From Hyphomonas pacifica (lineage in GTDB: Bacteria; Pseudomonadota; Alphaproteobacteria; Caulobacterales; Hyphomonadaceae), in the NCBI RefSeq assembly GCF_000682675.1, contig NZ_AWFA01000004.1, positions 28,914 through 92,913 of the forward strand: 64,000 bases of DNA, read 5' to 3'. The notes beneath the pieces were generated by a model, which saw only the letters and a program-made list of their open reading frames with translations, made no database searches and was not told the origin of the DNA. Shown here piece after piece: positions 10,073 through 18,632 of this stretch. Each line of letters starts with the position of its first letter. The stretch's first letter is position 1. Both the position numbers and the translations under genes were made by a program.

Positions 10073-10108
10073 AACTGCCTCTCCGTCTGCCATGTTTCCA
10101 TCCTCTTA

Positions 10109-11401
10109 TCAGAATGCATACTTTGTTGAGAAGGTGAACCGTGTGATCGATCCATCTGCACCGCTTTCCTCTTCGCGCAGGCCGTACATCAGCTCTGTGC
10201 CCAGGGTGACGTTCGGGGCGACATCCCACAGGATTGCGCCAAAGACAGACTGCACAGAGGAGGTAACGGTCGCGGGCAAGTAAGACGGATTGTCGATGAA
10301 CAGGCCGGAATACCCGCCGCTGAAACGCGCCGTCTTGCCAAACGGGTGGCGCCAGGCGATCAGCCCGCCATAGCTGGGGATGGCTTCCAGATCGCCATTC
10401 GGGTCCAGCGCAGTCGAGCGGCTGGCGGCCAAGCCGACATAGCGGCCAATGCCTTCCCCGCCGACCAGATTAAACCGGATGTCATCCTTCTCGCCGACCA
10501 TCATCTTGCCGGACACGCTGAGGCTATAGCCAAAGACTTCCTCCTCGCTGGTGCCGAAATCGGCGCGCAGCTGACGGGCAATACCGGCGAAGGAAATATT
10601 ACCGAAATCGCCGCTCAGATTGTAGCGGGCGACGACATCCGGGATCAGGTTTTCATCGCGCGCCCCGGCATTCAGCGTGGTCGTGTTGGGGTTCTCCACC
10701 GCGAACATCCAGTTTCCGCTTGTGTAGCGGATCTGGGGCTGGCGCACGAAGATCATGCCGTCAGGCAGGATCAGGAAGCTCGCGCTTTCCGGAATGGCGG
10801 AAGTGTTCTGGAAGGTGGACCATTCCTGGCCGACCAACCAGTTGCCATATGTCATGAAGGCCCGGCGCAGGCGCGGGGAATAGGAATTGGAGACCAGTTC
10901 ATTGCCCTGCCCTGAGCCGAGGAAATCCATCTCAATATGCGCGCTGAGCGTCTTGTCGCCCACGGGGCGGCTGGCGGCCAGGAAGAAACGGGACGGCTCG
11001 GCGGTAAAGTCCGTAAACGTTGTTTCACTTCCACCAATAGGGGTTGAGCCCGGAATGTAGAAATCCCGCGCGATGGAGCTACCCGTGATTGCACCATCGC
11101 TGAGGGAGGTCACGTGTACATCCGCGTCGATGAAGCCGCCGAATTTCAACGTTGTGTCGCCGACGAGGAAACCGTCCACCTTGGGGCTGGGAGCCTCAAC
11201 CTGTTCAGCATTGGCTGTACGTTCAATGCGGACGACATCATCCTTACGGGCACGCTCTTCTGCCAATTCGGTTTTCAGCTCGGAGACCATGGCCTCCAGT
11301 GCAGCTATGCGGTCCTCCAGAGAGGCCTCTTCCGCCTGCGCGCCGAAGGCCAATCCGGCAGCAATTGAAGATAGCAGAATACCCTTGAAAGTATGTGACA
11401 T
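10109..11401 (-). CDS. DcaP-like outer-membrane porin
   Basis: A 430-residue outer-membrane protein. The signal peptide is cleaved after about residue 22 (AFGAQA). It is followed by a coiled-coil segment (SLEDRIAALEAMVSELKTELAEE) and then a beta-barrel region with alternating aromatic residues that ends in a C-terminal phenylalanine. The FGGFIDADVH and DFTAEPSRFFL blocks resemble DcaP-type trimeric porins, which pass small organic acids. The ATG at 11401 is chosen for the GGGAGGAACTC upstream and the signal peptide. As first gene before acs it probably imports carboxylates across the outer membrane. Confidence 0.82.
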   Translation of the reverse strand: MSHTFKGILLSSIAAGLAFGAQAEEASLEDRIAALEAMVSELKTELAEERARKDDVVRIERTANAEQVEAPSPKVDGFLVGDTTLKFGGFIDADVHVTSLSDGAITGSSIARDFYIPGSTPIGGSETTFTDFTAEPSRFFLAASRPVGDKTLSAHIEMDFLGSGQGNELVSNSYSPRLRRAFMTYGNWLVGQEWSTFQNTSAIPESASFLILPDGMIFVRQPQIRYTSGNWMFAVENPNTTTLNAGARDENLIPDVVARYNLSGDFGNISFAGIARQLRADFGTSEEEVFGYSLSVSGKMMVGEKDDIRFNLVGGEGIGRYVGLAASRSTALDPNGDLEAIPSYGGLIAWRHPFGKTARFSGGYSGLFIDNPSYLPATVTSSVQSVFGAILWDVAPNVTLGTELMYGLREEESGADGSITRFTFSTKYAF

Positions 11402-11475
11402 GAGTTCCTCCCTTACTTTATTTTTATGAGCGGAGTATCCGGGCGAAGGCCCCTGTGCGCCATTAGCCATTGGTG

Positions 11476-11493
11476 CTAAGACAAAAGTCTAAG
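11476..11493. promoter_or_regulatory. Candidate CrbR-type operator upstream of the porin-acs operon
   Basis: On the minus strand this reads CTTAGACTTTTGTCTTAG, an inverted repeat with one mismatched pair. It lies 75 bp upstream of the porin start and 94 bp upstream of crbR. Closely related TTAGACCAAAGT and TCAGACCAAGGT sequences occur 67 and 57 bp upstream of two other transcription units of the same locus. Assignment to the CrbR-like regulator is inference. Confidence 0.45.
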
Positions 11494-11586
11494 GGCGCAG
11501 AACGGCAATTCGTGCTTGGATTGCCGGAATGCGATCATTCATCGTAGAGACTGCTTAAGCAGCAAGAATAACAGGGGGAAGACACC

Positions 11587-12222
11587 GTGGCAGAGGCACC
11601 GCGCGTCCTGATCGTGGACGATCACCCATTGTTTCGCGACGCGCTGGAGACAGCGCTGGAATGCGCCTATCCTGCAGGCGCAGAAGCAGCGCACGCAAGT
11701 AGTCTGTCCGGGGCGCTCGACAGTCTGAAGACCCGATTGGTGGATCTTATCCTGCTGGACCTGAATCTTGGCGATACGGTGGATTTTGAAGGCCTGACCA
11801 GTTTGCTGGCGGCCTCACCGGACTGCCCCATTGTCGTTGTCTCGGCCACGGAAACACCGCAGGCCTTTGAGCGCGCCAGGGCACTGGGCGCGGCAGGCTA
11901 TCTGCCGAAGAGCATGTCTCTGGATGATCTCTCCGCCGCGCTGGCGACCACCCTGGATGGCGGCAACTGGTTTCCCGAAAACATGGAAGAAAACCTTCCC
12001 CCGAACCAGGCGGCAGAGCGCATTGCCAGTCTGACACCTGCCCAGAGACGTGTGCTGGCAGGCCTGTCAGCCGGGCTTCTCAACAAGCAGATTGCCTATG
12101 AGATGGATATCTCGGTCGCCACCGTGAAAGCGCACATGACGGCCATCTTCCGCAAGCTGGGCGCGAACAATCGCACACAGGCCCTGCTGATTTATCAGGA
12201 AGCGACTTCGCTCAGTGACTAG
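11587..12222 (+). CDS. crbR: CrbR-like LuxR-family response regulator
   Basis: A 211-residue NarL/FixJ-type regulator. The receiver domain has DD at 11-12 and phospho-acceptor D58 in LILLDLNLG, with the switch region VVVSATE and K near 109. The C-terminal LuxR helix-turn-helix is LTPAQRRVLAGLSAGLLNKQIAYEMDIS followed by ATVKAHMTAIFRKLGANNRTQA. It begins at GTG with GGGGGA upstream. It is divergent from porin-acs and convergent with the symporter-fused kinase, overlapping it by 4 bp. CrbR (AgmR/ErdR relatives) activates acs and acetate uptake in Vibrio and Pseudomonas; that role here rests on this synteny. Confidence 0.88.
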   Translation: MAEAPRVLIVDDHPLFRDALETALECAYPAGAEAAHASSLSGALDSLKTRLVDLILLDLNLGDTVDFEGLTSLLAASPDCPIVVVSATETPQAFERARALGAAGYLPKSMSLDDLSAALATTLDGGNWFPENMEENLPPNQAAERIASLTPAQRRVLAGLSAGLLNKQIAYEMDISVATVKAHMTAIFRKLGANNRTQALLIYQEATSLSD

Positions 12223-15200
12223 TCAGCCGCCTGATGAAGGTGTGATACCTGACAGGTCTTCAGGAACTGGCGGATGTCTGCCGGATCGCTTGGCTTGTGC
12301 AGCACGGCGATCCCTGCACCCTTTGCCGCGGCCAGTTCCGGTGCATTGGTAGATGCCGTCAGCAAGAGTACATTTGCCGGGCTGCGCAGCCGCGCCCTGT
12401 GGCGCTGGATAAGGTCCAGTCCATTGCTCTCATCACTGAGATCAAGGTCTGCGATCAAAGCGTCAAAGCATGTATCCTTCATATGCAGCGCGGCCTCGAC
12501 CTCCGTTCGCACACAGACGGCCTGACAGCCCCAGCTTTCCAGCAGGCGCTGCATGCTGTCCACAATCGCAGGCTCGTCATCCACGAACAGCACACTCATA
12601 CCATCCAGATCTTCCTCATCCTGCCTGACCGGCAAGGCGGGTTTTGCACGCCGCATGCCCGGCATGTCTGCCAACGGAACCGTGACGGAGAACACGCTAC
12701 CCCTGCCCGGCACGGAGCGCACATAAATCGGCGCATCCATGAGGCTGGCCAGACGGCGCACAACGGAGAGGCCAAGGCCCGCCCCACGAATGCCGGCATT
12801 GTCAGCATCCTCATAACGGCGGAACTCTTCGAAAATCAGCTCCATCCGGTCGGCCGGAATACCGGGGCCGGTGTCGTAGACCTCAATCCGCACATACTTT
12901 CCGCGCCGCCGCGCACCGACCAGCACGCCGCCAGAACTCGTATAGCGCCGGGCATTTGAGATAAAATTGCGCAGAATGCTCTTCAGATAGTCAGGGTCTG
13001 CGAACACGGCGAGCCGGGTGGGCGCGACGCGGATTTCGAGACCCGCCTTCTCCGCCATGGGTGAGGCTTCATCTGCCAGATCTTCCAGTAGTGGCCCGAG
13101 CGGCAATTTTACCGGCACGGCCTTGACCTGACTGTGATCCAGGCGGGAGATGTCCAACAGCCCTTTCAGCAATTCATCTGCAGACTGAATGGCCTTGTCT
13201 GCCCGCGCTGCCAGATCGGCATGTGCGCCGCTTGACATCATGGAGCCCAGATAGAGACGCGCCGCGTTGAGGGGTTGCAAGAGGTCATGGCTCGCCGCCG
13301 CCAGAAAGCGCGTCTTTGAGGCGTTCGCCCCTTCCGCCTCCTGCCGGGCAAGGTTCAAATCTTCGGTCAGCTGTTCCAGTTCGCGTGTGCGTTCCTTGAC
13401 GCGGCTTTCCAGCATTTCGTTTGCTTCGACCAAAGCCTGCTCGCGCTGCTTGTCATCCGTAATATCGGAGAATGTGGTGACATAACCGCCACCTGGCATG
13501 GGATTGCCGCTGATTCGCAGATAGCGCCCATCCGGATTGCAGCGCTCATAGCTGTGCGCGCTGCCAGAGCGCATATGCTCCACCCGGCGGCGGGCCTCCT
13601 CGACCGGGTCTCCATCAATCCAGCCTGTGCGGATATTATGCTCGATCAGCTCTGCCACCGGAACGCCTACTGAAATCTTCTCCGGAGGATAATCGAACAA
13701 TTCCACATAGGCGGTATTCCACGCAACGAGGCGTTGGTCGGAATCCACCACGCTGATACCCTGCTGGATATTCTCCAGCATGGATTGCAGCATGTGCCGT
13801 TCGAACCGGGCGGCTTGCGTCTTCTGGTCCAGCATGGACAGGACATCCGGCAAGGCTACGTCGCTGCCGCCAATCGCGGAGGACAGCACCACGCGCGCAG
13901 AGGAGGCGCCGAGTGCGCTGGCAAGCAGTTTTTCCGTACGCTGCACAAGCCTCCAGTCCGCCGGGACATCGCCGCTGGACGGGATACCTGTTTCCTCTTC
14001 CAGCTTTCGGAAGGCGTGATCCACCGCTTCCGGCGTCAGAAAGCGTGAAGCCAGTGTCTTCAACCCATTAGGCGAAACCTGCGTGGCATGTGCCTGCATC
14101 GCCCCTTCCGCAATCGCCGCAATCTCGTCCCCGCCAACAAAGGCTGCCGCCTGCACACGGTCGCGCAATCTCTCGCGCGAGCGCAAGGAGATGATGATGA
14201 AAAGCGCAAGATTGACGCCGAGACTGACCACAACGCCGTGGGTCAAGCTGTCTTCGATGCGCATGCCGAACATCGCGTAGGGATGAAGGAAGCTCGGCAC
14301 ATATGCCGCAATCGCATCCGGCTCCAGAATGGCTGGCAGGAAAAGTGTGTAGGCCCACAGCGTCATGCCGACGATCAAGCCGGCGAGCACGCCGGAGCGC
14401 CGTCCGCCGCGCCATGTCACTGCGCCGATCAGACCGGGCGCGAACTGCGCTGCCGCAGCAAAGGACAAAAGCCCAATCTGCGCAAGCGCCTCACCTGTGC
14501 CAGCCTCCCGATAATAGGCATAGGCGAGCAACAACAGCACAACGATGACAATACGCCGTGCCGTGACAATGCGGGAGCCAGCATCGCCACTCAGACTGGC
14601 GAAGCGGCCTGACTGCATGATCGCCGGAACAACCAGATCATTTGTAACCATGGTAGACAGCGCGACCGTGGAAATGATCACCATGCCGGTGGCCGCCGAA
14701 AAGCCGCCCAGAAATACGATCGTCGCGAGCAGGCCGCGCCCCTGCTCCAGCGGCAGATCAAGCACAAACAGGTCCGGCTGCGCACCCGGCCCTAACACGG
14801 AGAGACCTGCCAGCGTGATCGGCACGACCACAAGACAGGTAAGGAAAATATATAGTGGGAAAACCCAGCGGGCCATTTTCAGATCATTCATGCTCTGACG
14901 CTCGATCATGGCAACATGGAATTGACGGGGCAGACAGATGATCGCGGCCATGGACAGCAGGGTCATCGTCACGAAGCGCTCGGAAAAGCTGAAGGTCTTG
15001 AAAGGCTGCATGGCGGCGCTGCCCTCCGTAATGCCGCCTTTCATCAGCAGCATGACAGACAGGATCGCCACCGCGACCAGCGCTGTAAGCTTCAATATGG
15101 CCTCCAGCGCCAGCACACGCATCAGACCGGAATTGTGCCGCGTCGCGTCTGACTGTCGCGTGCCAAAGAGGATGGCAAAGATGGCGAGCGCGACAGCGGT

Positions 15201-15686
15201 AAGCAGTACAGTCTCGCTGGCGGGGGTGTTGGTGTCGCCACTTGCCCCATAGGCCAGCGCCTGAAAGCTCATACCGACGGATTTCAGCTGCAGCGCAATG
15301 TAAGGCAGACTGCCCGCGACGGCGGCAAGGGTCGCAGCGGCGGCGATCGCGCGGCTCTTGCCATACCGGGCCGATAGAAAATCTGACAGCGAGGAGATAC
15401 CCTCGCGCTGTGTGACATCGCCGATCCGCTGGATGATGCCGGAAAAGGCCAGGAACATCAGCGTCGGGCCAAGATAGATCGCCAGATAGTCCCAGCCGCT
15501 CGCCGCCGCCGTGCCGACCGCGCCGAAATAGGTCCAGGAGGTGCAATACACTGCCAGCGCCAGAGAATAGACGAGTGGATGCTGGGTAAAGCCCGGCCGC
15601 ATGGCCAGCCTGTCCCCACGCCACGCGATCAGGAACAGGCCAAGCATATACAGCGTCGTTGCGCCAAGGATCAGCCAGACGGGCAT
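12219..15686 (-). CDS. crbS: CrbS-like hybrid kinase fused to a sodium:solute symporter domain
   Basis: A very large (1155-residue) membrane kinase. Residues 1 to about 500 are an SSS-family symporter domain with about 13 hydrophobic segments (SWTYFGAVGTAAASGWDYLAI is within it). A PAS domain follows at about 635-755 (GISVVDSDQRLVAWN), then a coiled coil. The kinase core has SHDLLQPLNAARL with H800, ISNARRYTSSGG, DTGPGIP and GAGLGLSVVRRLASL. A C-terminal receiver domain follows with D1080. This architecture is that of CrbS/MxtR, which controls acs. ATG 15686 has GAGG 5 bases upstream; GTG 15692 is an alternative. The symporter module is thought to couple substrate binding or transport to signalling. 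Confidence 0.9.
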   Translation of the reverse strand: MPVWLILGATTLYMLGLFLIAWRGDRLAMRPGFTQHPLVYSLALAVYCTSWTYFGAVGTAAASGWDYLAIYLGPTLMFLAFSGIIQRIGDVTQREGISSLSDFLSARYGKSRAIAAAATLAAVAGSLPYIALQLKSVGMSFQALAYGASGDTNTPASETVLLTAVALAIFAILFGTRQSDATRHNSGLMRVLALEAILKLTALVAVAILSVMLLMKGGITEGSAAMQPFKTFSFSERFVTMTLLSMAAIICLPRQFHVAMIERQSMNDLKMARWVFPLYIFLTCLVVVPITLAGLSVLGPGAQPDLFVLDLPLEQGRGLLATIVFLGGFSAATGMVIISTVALSTMVTNDLVVPAIMQSGRFASLSGDAGSRIVTARRIVIVVLLLLAYAYYREAGTGEALAQIGLLSFAAAAQFAPGLIGAVTWRGGRRSGVLAGLIVGMTLWAYTLFLPAILEPDAIAAYVPSFLHPYAMFGMRIEDSLTHGVVVSLGVNLALFIIISLRSRERLRDRVQAAAFVGGDEIAAIAEGAMQAHATQVSPNGLKTLASRFLTPEAVDHAFRKLEEETGIPSSGDVPADWRLVQRTEKLLASALGASSARVVLSSAIGGSDVALPDVLSMLDQKTQAARFERHMLQSMLENIQQGISVVDSDQRLVAWNTAYVELFDYPPEKISVGVPVAELIEHNIRTGWIDGDPVEEARRRVEHMRSGSAHSYERCNPDGRYLRISGNPMPGGGYVTTFSDITDDKQREQALVEANEMLESRVKERTRELEQLTEDLNLARQEAEGANASKTRFLAAASHDLLQPLNAARLYLGSMMSSGAHADLAARADKAIQSADELLKGLLDISRLDHSQVKAVPVKLPLGPLLEDLADEASPMAEKAGLEIRVAPTRLAVFADPDYLKSILRNFISNARRYTSSGGVLVGARRRGKYVRIEVYDTGPGIPADRMELIFEEFRRYEDADNAGIRGAGLGLSVVRRLASLMDAPIYVRSVPGRGSVFSVTVPLADMPGMRRAKPALPVRQDEEDLDGMSVLFVDDEPAIVDSMQRLLESWGCQAVCVRTEVEAALHMKDTCFDALIADLDLSDESNGLDLIQRHRARLRSPANVLLLTASTNAPELAAAKGAGIAVLHKPSDPADIRQFLKTCQVSHLHQAAD

Positions 15687-15775
15687 CTGCACCTCACATT
15701 ACGGCTCATCGCCGAAGATACACACCCTACCGCACAGGCAAATCCGCCCTTTGTCCATAGCCTGCCCGGTAGAAC

Positions 15776-15811
15776 GCAAAAACGGACGGCCCGGAGAGGG
15801 AGGGCCGCCCG
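15776..15811 (-). terminator. Rho-independent terminator of the symporter operon
   Basis: Read on the minus strand, CGGGCGGCCC pairs with GGGCCGTCCG (one mismatch) around a 9-base loop and is followed by five T residues. It lies 25 bp after the stop of the large symporter subunit and before crbS. Confidence 0.75.
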
Positions 15812-15835
15812 AAAGTTAAAGCCTGGGAGGGCTGG

Positions 15836-17611
15836 TTATTCTGCTGGCATGGGCGCCATCCCTTCGTCCGCAATGCCATGCGAGGTCCGCGTTCCGGGGA
15901 CACGGATGTCCTCAACCAGATCCTGCACATCCTGCGGTGGCGGAGCGGTGACGAGGGCCACAATCACACCCACAGCCAGAGACAGGAACATGAACAGGAA
16001 GCCAATGCCTTCAGGCGACACGCCAAACCACCAGTTTGCCGGGTCGGTATCCACGAATTTGAAGTAGTAGATATAGCTGAAGGTAGAGACGAGACCAGTC
16101 AGCATGGAGGCAATCGCCCCTTCCCGGTTCATCCGTTTCCAGAAGATGCCGAGCACGATGACCGGGAACAGGGACGCTGCGGCGAGGCCAAAGGCAAAGG
16201 CAACCACTTGGGCCACGAAGCCGAGCTTGGCCGTATTCATCCCCATGATACCTGCCAGGATCACCGCGCCTGCGGCAGAGGCCCGGGCAACTCGCAATTC
16301 ATCCTTGTCCGACATATCCTTGAAGAAGGTCCGCCGGCACAGATCATGCGAGATGGACGACGAGATCACCATCAGCAGGCCTGCCGCCGTGGACAGAGCC
16401 GCCGCAAGGCCGCCTGCCACCACAAGGCCGATGACCCAGGCAGGCAGTTTGGCAATGGAGGGGTTCGCCATCACGAAGATGTCGCGGTCCAGCTTGGTGA
16501 CTTCATTTTCAGCCCCGGCGCGATACTGGATGACGCCGTCGCCATTCTTGTCCTCAACGCCGAGAAGGCCGGTCTTCTCCCAATCCTTGAACCATTTCGG
16601 GGTGGGCTTGCCACCAGCGGCCATAATCGCGGCGGCCTCGGTGTCATAGTCTGCATCATCGGCGATGTAGGTGGACTCGTTCACCGTATCGATGAAATTC
16701 AGTCGGGCGAAGGACGCAACTGCTGGCGCCGTCGTGTACAGCAAGGCGATGAAAACCAGCGCCCAGCCTGCGGAAACCCGCGCAGCCCCGGCGCTCGACA
16801 CCGTGAAGAAGCGGATGATGACGTGCGGCAGGCCCGCCGTGCCGAACATCAACGCGCCGGTAATGGCGAATACGTCCAGCATGGTCTTGTCGGTCTTGGT
16901 GTATTCCAGGAAGCCGAGATCGCTGACCACCGTGTTCAGCTTCTCCAGCATGGAGATGTCCTCGCCCTTCACATTGGAGATGAAGCCGAGCTGCGGAATC
17001 GGATTGCCGGTAATGATCAGTGAAATGAAGATCGCCGGAACGGTGTAGGCAAAGATCAGCACGCAATACTGCGCCACCTGGGTATAGGTGATGCCCTTCA
17101 TGCCACCGAGCACCGCATAGACGAACACGATGCCCATGCCGACAATTATGCCGGTGTTGAACTCCACTCCCAGGAAGCCGGAGAACGCGACACCGACGCC
17201 CTTCATCTGCCCGGCAATATAGGTGAAGGAGACAAACAATGCGCAGACCACGGCGATCAGACGCGCGGCGGTCGAGTAATACCTGTCGCCAACAAAGTCC
17301 GGCACGGTGAACTTGCCGAATTCGCGCAGGAAAGGCGCCAGCAGCAGGGCCAGCAGCACATAGCCACCCGTCCAGCCCATCAGGTAGACAGAGCCGCCAT
17401 AGCCCAGGAAGGCGATCAGGCCCGCCATGGACAGGAATGAGGCCGCAGACATCCAGTCCGCCGCCGTCGCCATGCCGTTCACCATCGGGTGAACATCATG
17501 CCCCGCCACATAGAAATCATCGGTAGAAGAGGCCCGCGCCCACAAGGCAATCGCGATGTAGGTGCCGAAGGTGCCAACGACCCAGAAATAGGTCCAGAAA
17601 TCCTGTCCCAT
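15836..17611 (-). CDS. Sodium:solute symporter large subunit (VC_2705 subfamily, ActP-like)
   Basis: A 591-residue inner-membrane SSS-family symporter, probably taking up acetate or another short carboxylate with sodium. Multiple membrane helices are evident, and the core motifs ADWMSAASFLSMAGLIA, GGMKGITYTQVAQY and AGGLAAALSTAAGLLMVISSSISHDL match acetate permeases. A soluble insertion at about residues 305-375 (TPKWFKDWEKTGLLGVED, then KNGDGVIQY) carries an EF-hand-like loop; it is typical of the VC_2705-type subfamily, which pairs with a DUF4212 small subunit rather than YjcH. GGAGG precedes the ATG, only 4 bp behind the small-subunit gene. Annotated ActP by analogy; substrate not proven. 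Confidence 0.9.
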   Translation of the reverse strand: MGQDFWTYFWVVGTFGTYIAIALWARASSTDDFYVAGHDVHPMVNGMATAADWMSAASFLSMAGLIAFLGYGGSVYLMGWTGGYVLLALLLAPFLREFGKFTVPDFVGDRYYSTAARLIAVVCALFVSFTYIAGQMKGVGVAFSGFLGVEFNTGIIVGMGIVFVYAVLGGMKGITYTQVAQYCVLIFAYTVPAIFISLIITGNPIPQLGFISNVKGEDISMLEKLNTVVSDLGFLEYTKTDKTMLDVFAITGALMFGTAGLPHVIIRFFTVSSAGAARVSAGWALVFIALLYTTAPAVASFARLNFIDTVNESTYIADDADYDTEAAAIMAAGGKPTPKWFKDWEKTGLLGVEDKNGDGVIQYRAGAENEVTKLDRDIFVMANPSIAKLPAWVIGLVVAGGLAAALSTAAGLLMVISSSISHDLCRRTFFKDMSDKDELRVARASAAGAVILAGIMGMNTAKLGFVAQVVAFAFGLAAASLFPVIVLGIFWKRMNREGAIASMLTGLVSTFSYIYYFKFVDTDPANWWFGVSPEGIGFLFMFLSLAVGVIVALVTAPPPQDVQDLVEDIRVPGTRTSHGIADEGMAPMPAE

Positions 17612-17615
17612 CGTC

Positions 17616-17900
17616 TCAGGCCTCCACGCCGTATTTCTTTTCGAGGCGGTTCATGGCGCGGCAATAGTAGAAGATCAGACCCACAAAGACGTAGATCGAT
17701 CCGTTCTGGGCAAACCAGAAGCCGAGCGGCGCGCCGCCAATCGAGACATTATCCAGCCAGTCCCGGAACAGAATGCCTGCCCCATAAGACACCGCGAACC
17801 AGATGACGAGCAGGACAAGGGTCAGCCTGACGACTTCGCGCCAATACCCTTTCCCATCAATTTCCTTGCTTGGTTCCGACACGTTTTCCTCCCATGACAT
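17616..17900 (-). CDS. DUF4212 symporter small subunit
   Basis: A 94-residue membrane protein with two helices (about 25-45 and 62-80) containing RLTLVLLVIWFAVSYGAGI and GFWFAQNGSIYVFVGLIFYYCRAMN, split here from a longer conserved block. This is the small partner always found with VC_2705-type symporters. The start at 17900 (MSWEENVSE) gives the usual family length; longer in-frame extensions to 18074 are not protein-like. The large subunit follows 4 bp downstream. Confidence 0.9.
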   Translation of the reverse strand: MSWEENVSEPSKEIDGKGYWREVVRLTLVLLVIWFAVSYGAGILFRDWLDNVSIGGAPLGFWFAQNGSIYVFVGLIFYYCRAMNRLEKKYGVEA

Positions 17901-17966
17901 TTTTGTCTTTTTGCGGGTGTTCCGCAGCTTGCAGGCTGCCGGAAGGGGCCAGGATGGGAAAGGTGT

Positions 17967-17980
17967 ACTTTGGTCTAAGA
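17967..17980. promoter_or_regulatory. Candidate CrbR-type operator upstream of the symporter operon
   Basis: On the minus strand TCTTAGACCAAAGT, 67 bp upstream of the DUF4212 start. It shares the TTAGAC core and downstream GT with the site upstream of porin-acs and with the site at 18279-18293. Confidence 0.45.
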
Positions 17981-18003
17981 AAGGGTCTGAAGCGGCCCGC
18001 GGA

Positions 18004-18222
18004 TCAGTCTTTCGCGGCAGGCGCATCGGATTTGGCGAGACTGCGCGCATGACGCCACTCGGCCAGGCCGCCAATGATCAGCCAGCCTGACAGGACCAGC
18101 CCGCCCAGCAGATAAATCTCCCGAAAGCCGAATCCGGGCTCCAGAATTGCGACCGCGGCCCGGAACGCAAAGACCAGGCCCATGAGAATGCCAAGTGCGA
18201 TCATGATATGATGTTTCAGCAC
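18004..18222 (-). CDS. Small two-helix membrane protein
   Basis: A 72-residue protein with two hydrophobic helices (roughly 5-25 and 38-55) and a charged C-terminal tail. The GTG at 18222 has an excellent GGGAGGAAGC upstream; the in-frame ATG at 18240 lies before that site and has none of its own. I do not recognise a family. It lies directly upstream of the DUF4212-symporter operon in the same direction and has the same motif 57 bp ahead of it, so it may belong to the acetate regulon. Confidence 0.6.
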   Translation of the reverse strand: MLKHHIMIALGILMGLVFAFRAAVAILEPGFGFREIYLLGGLVLSGWLIIGGLAEWRHARSLAKSDAPAAKD

Positions 18223-18632
18223 GCTTCCTCCCACATTCATTTTACCAGTCTACGCGGTTTCCGCCTACCACCACCCCCGACCTTGGTCTGAGAGGGAAAT
18301 GGAGACTAATGGGAGGGAAAGAAGGTACAAGCTGCACACAAAACCGCTGGGTATAAGCAGAACCTGGTACTTGCTGATAACGGTGTCAAACCTGCAAAAC
18401 ATGCACATTGAGGCGCCCGGGCCCATCCACTGAGCATAAGCCCGGCGCTTGCGCCTGCCTCAGGAAATTGCGGTGCGATTTCAGGTTTCTCGCCTGCCCT
18501 AATGCCTTGCCAGCTCCCTGAACATGGCCTATAGGCGCGCCTTCAGAAACGACGGCGCAAGGCCGTACGTGTCAGCTTCTTACCTCTTCAGAGATAATAG
18601 CAGAGGCGGAGTCGAGGGCGAAAGGAAAAAAC
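18223..18632. other. Intergenic region between small membrane protein and rplY
   Basis: This divergent promoter region of about 410 bp has no supported gene. It contains the candidate operator TCTCAGACCAAGGTC (minus strand, 18279-18293) and the rplY ribosome binding site (GAAAGGAAAAAAC) at its right end. No clear hairpin or RNA gene is seen. Confidence 0.5.

Noticed and set aside
9359..10129. 256-codon open frame antisense to acs
   Set aside because: Frame shadow of acs third-codon-position GC bias; no protein-like motifs.
15878..17023. 381-codon open frame antisense to the symporter gene
   Set aside because: Shadow; low-complexity Arg/His/Gly composition opposite a clear symporter.
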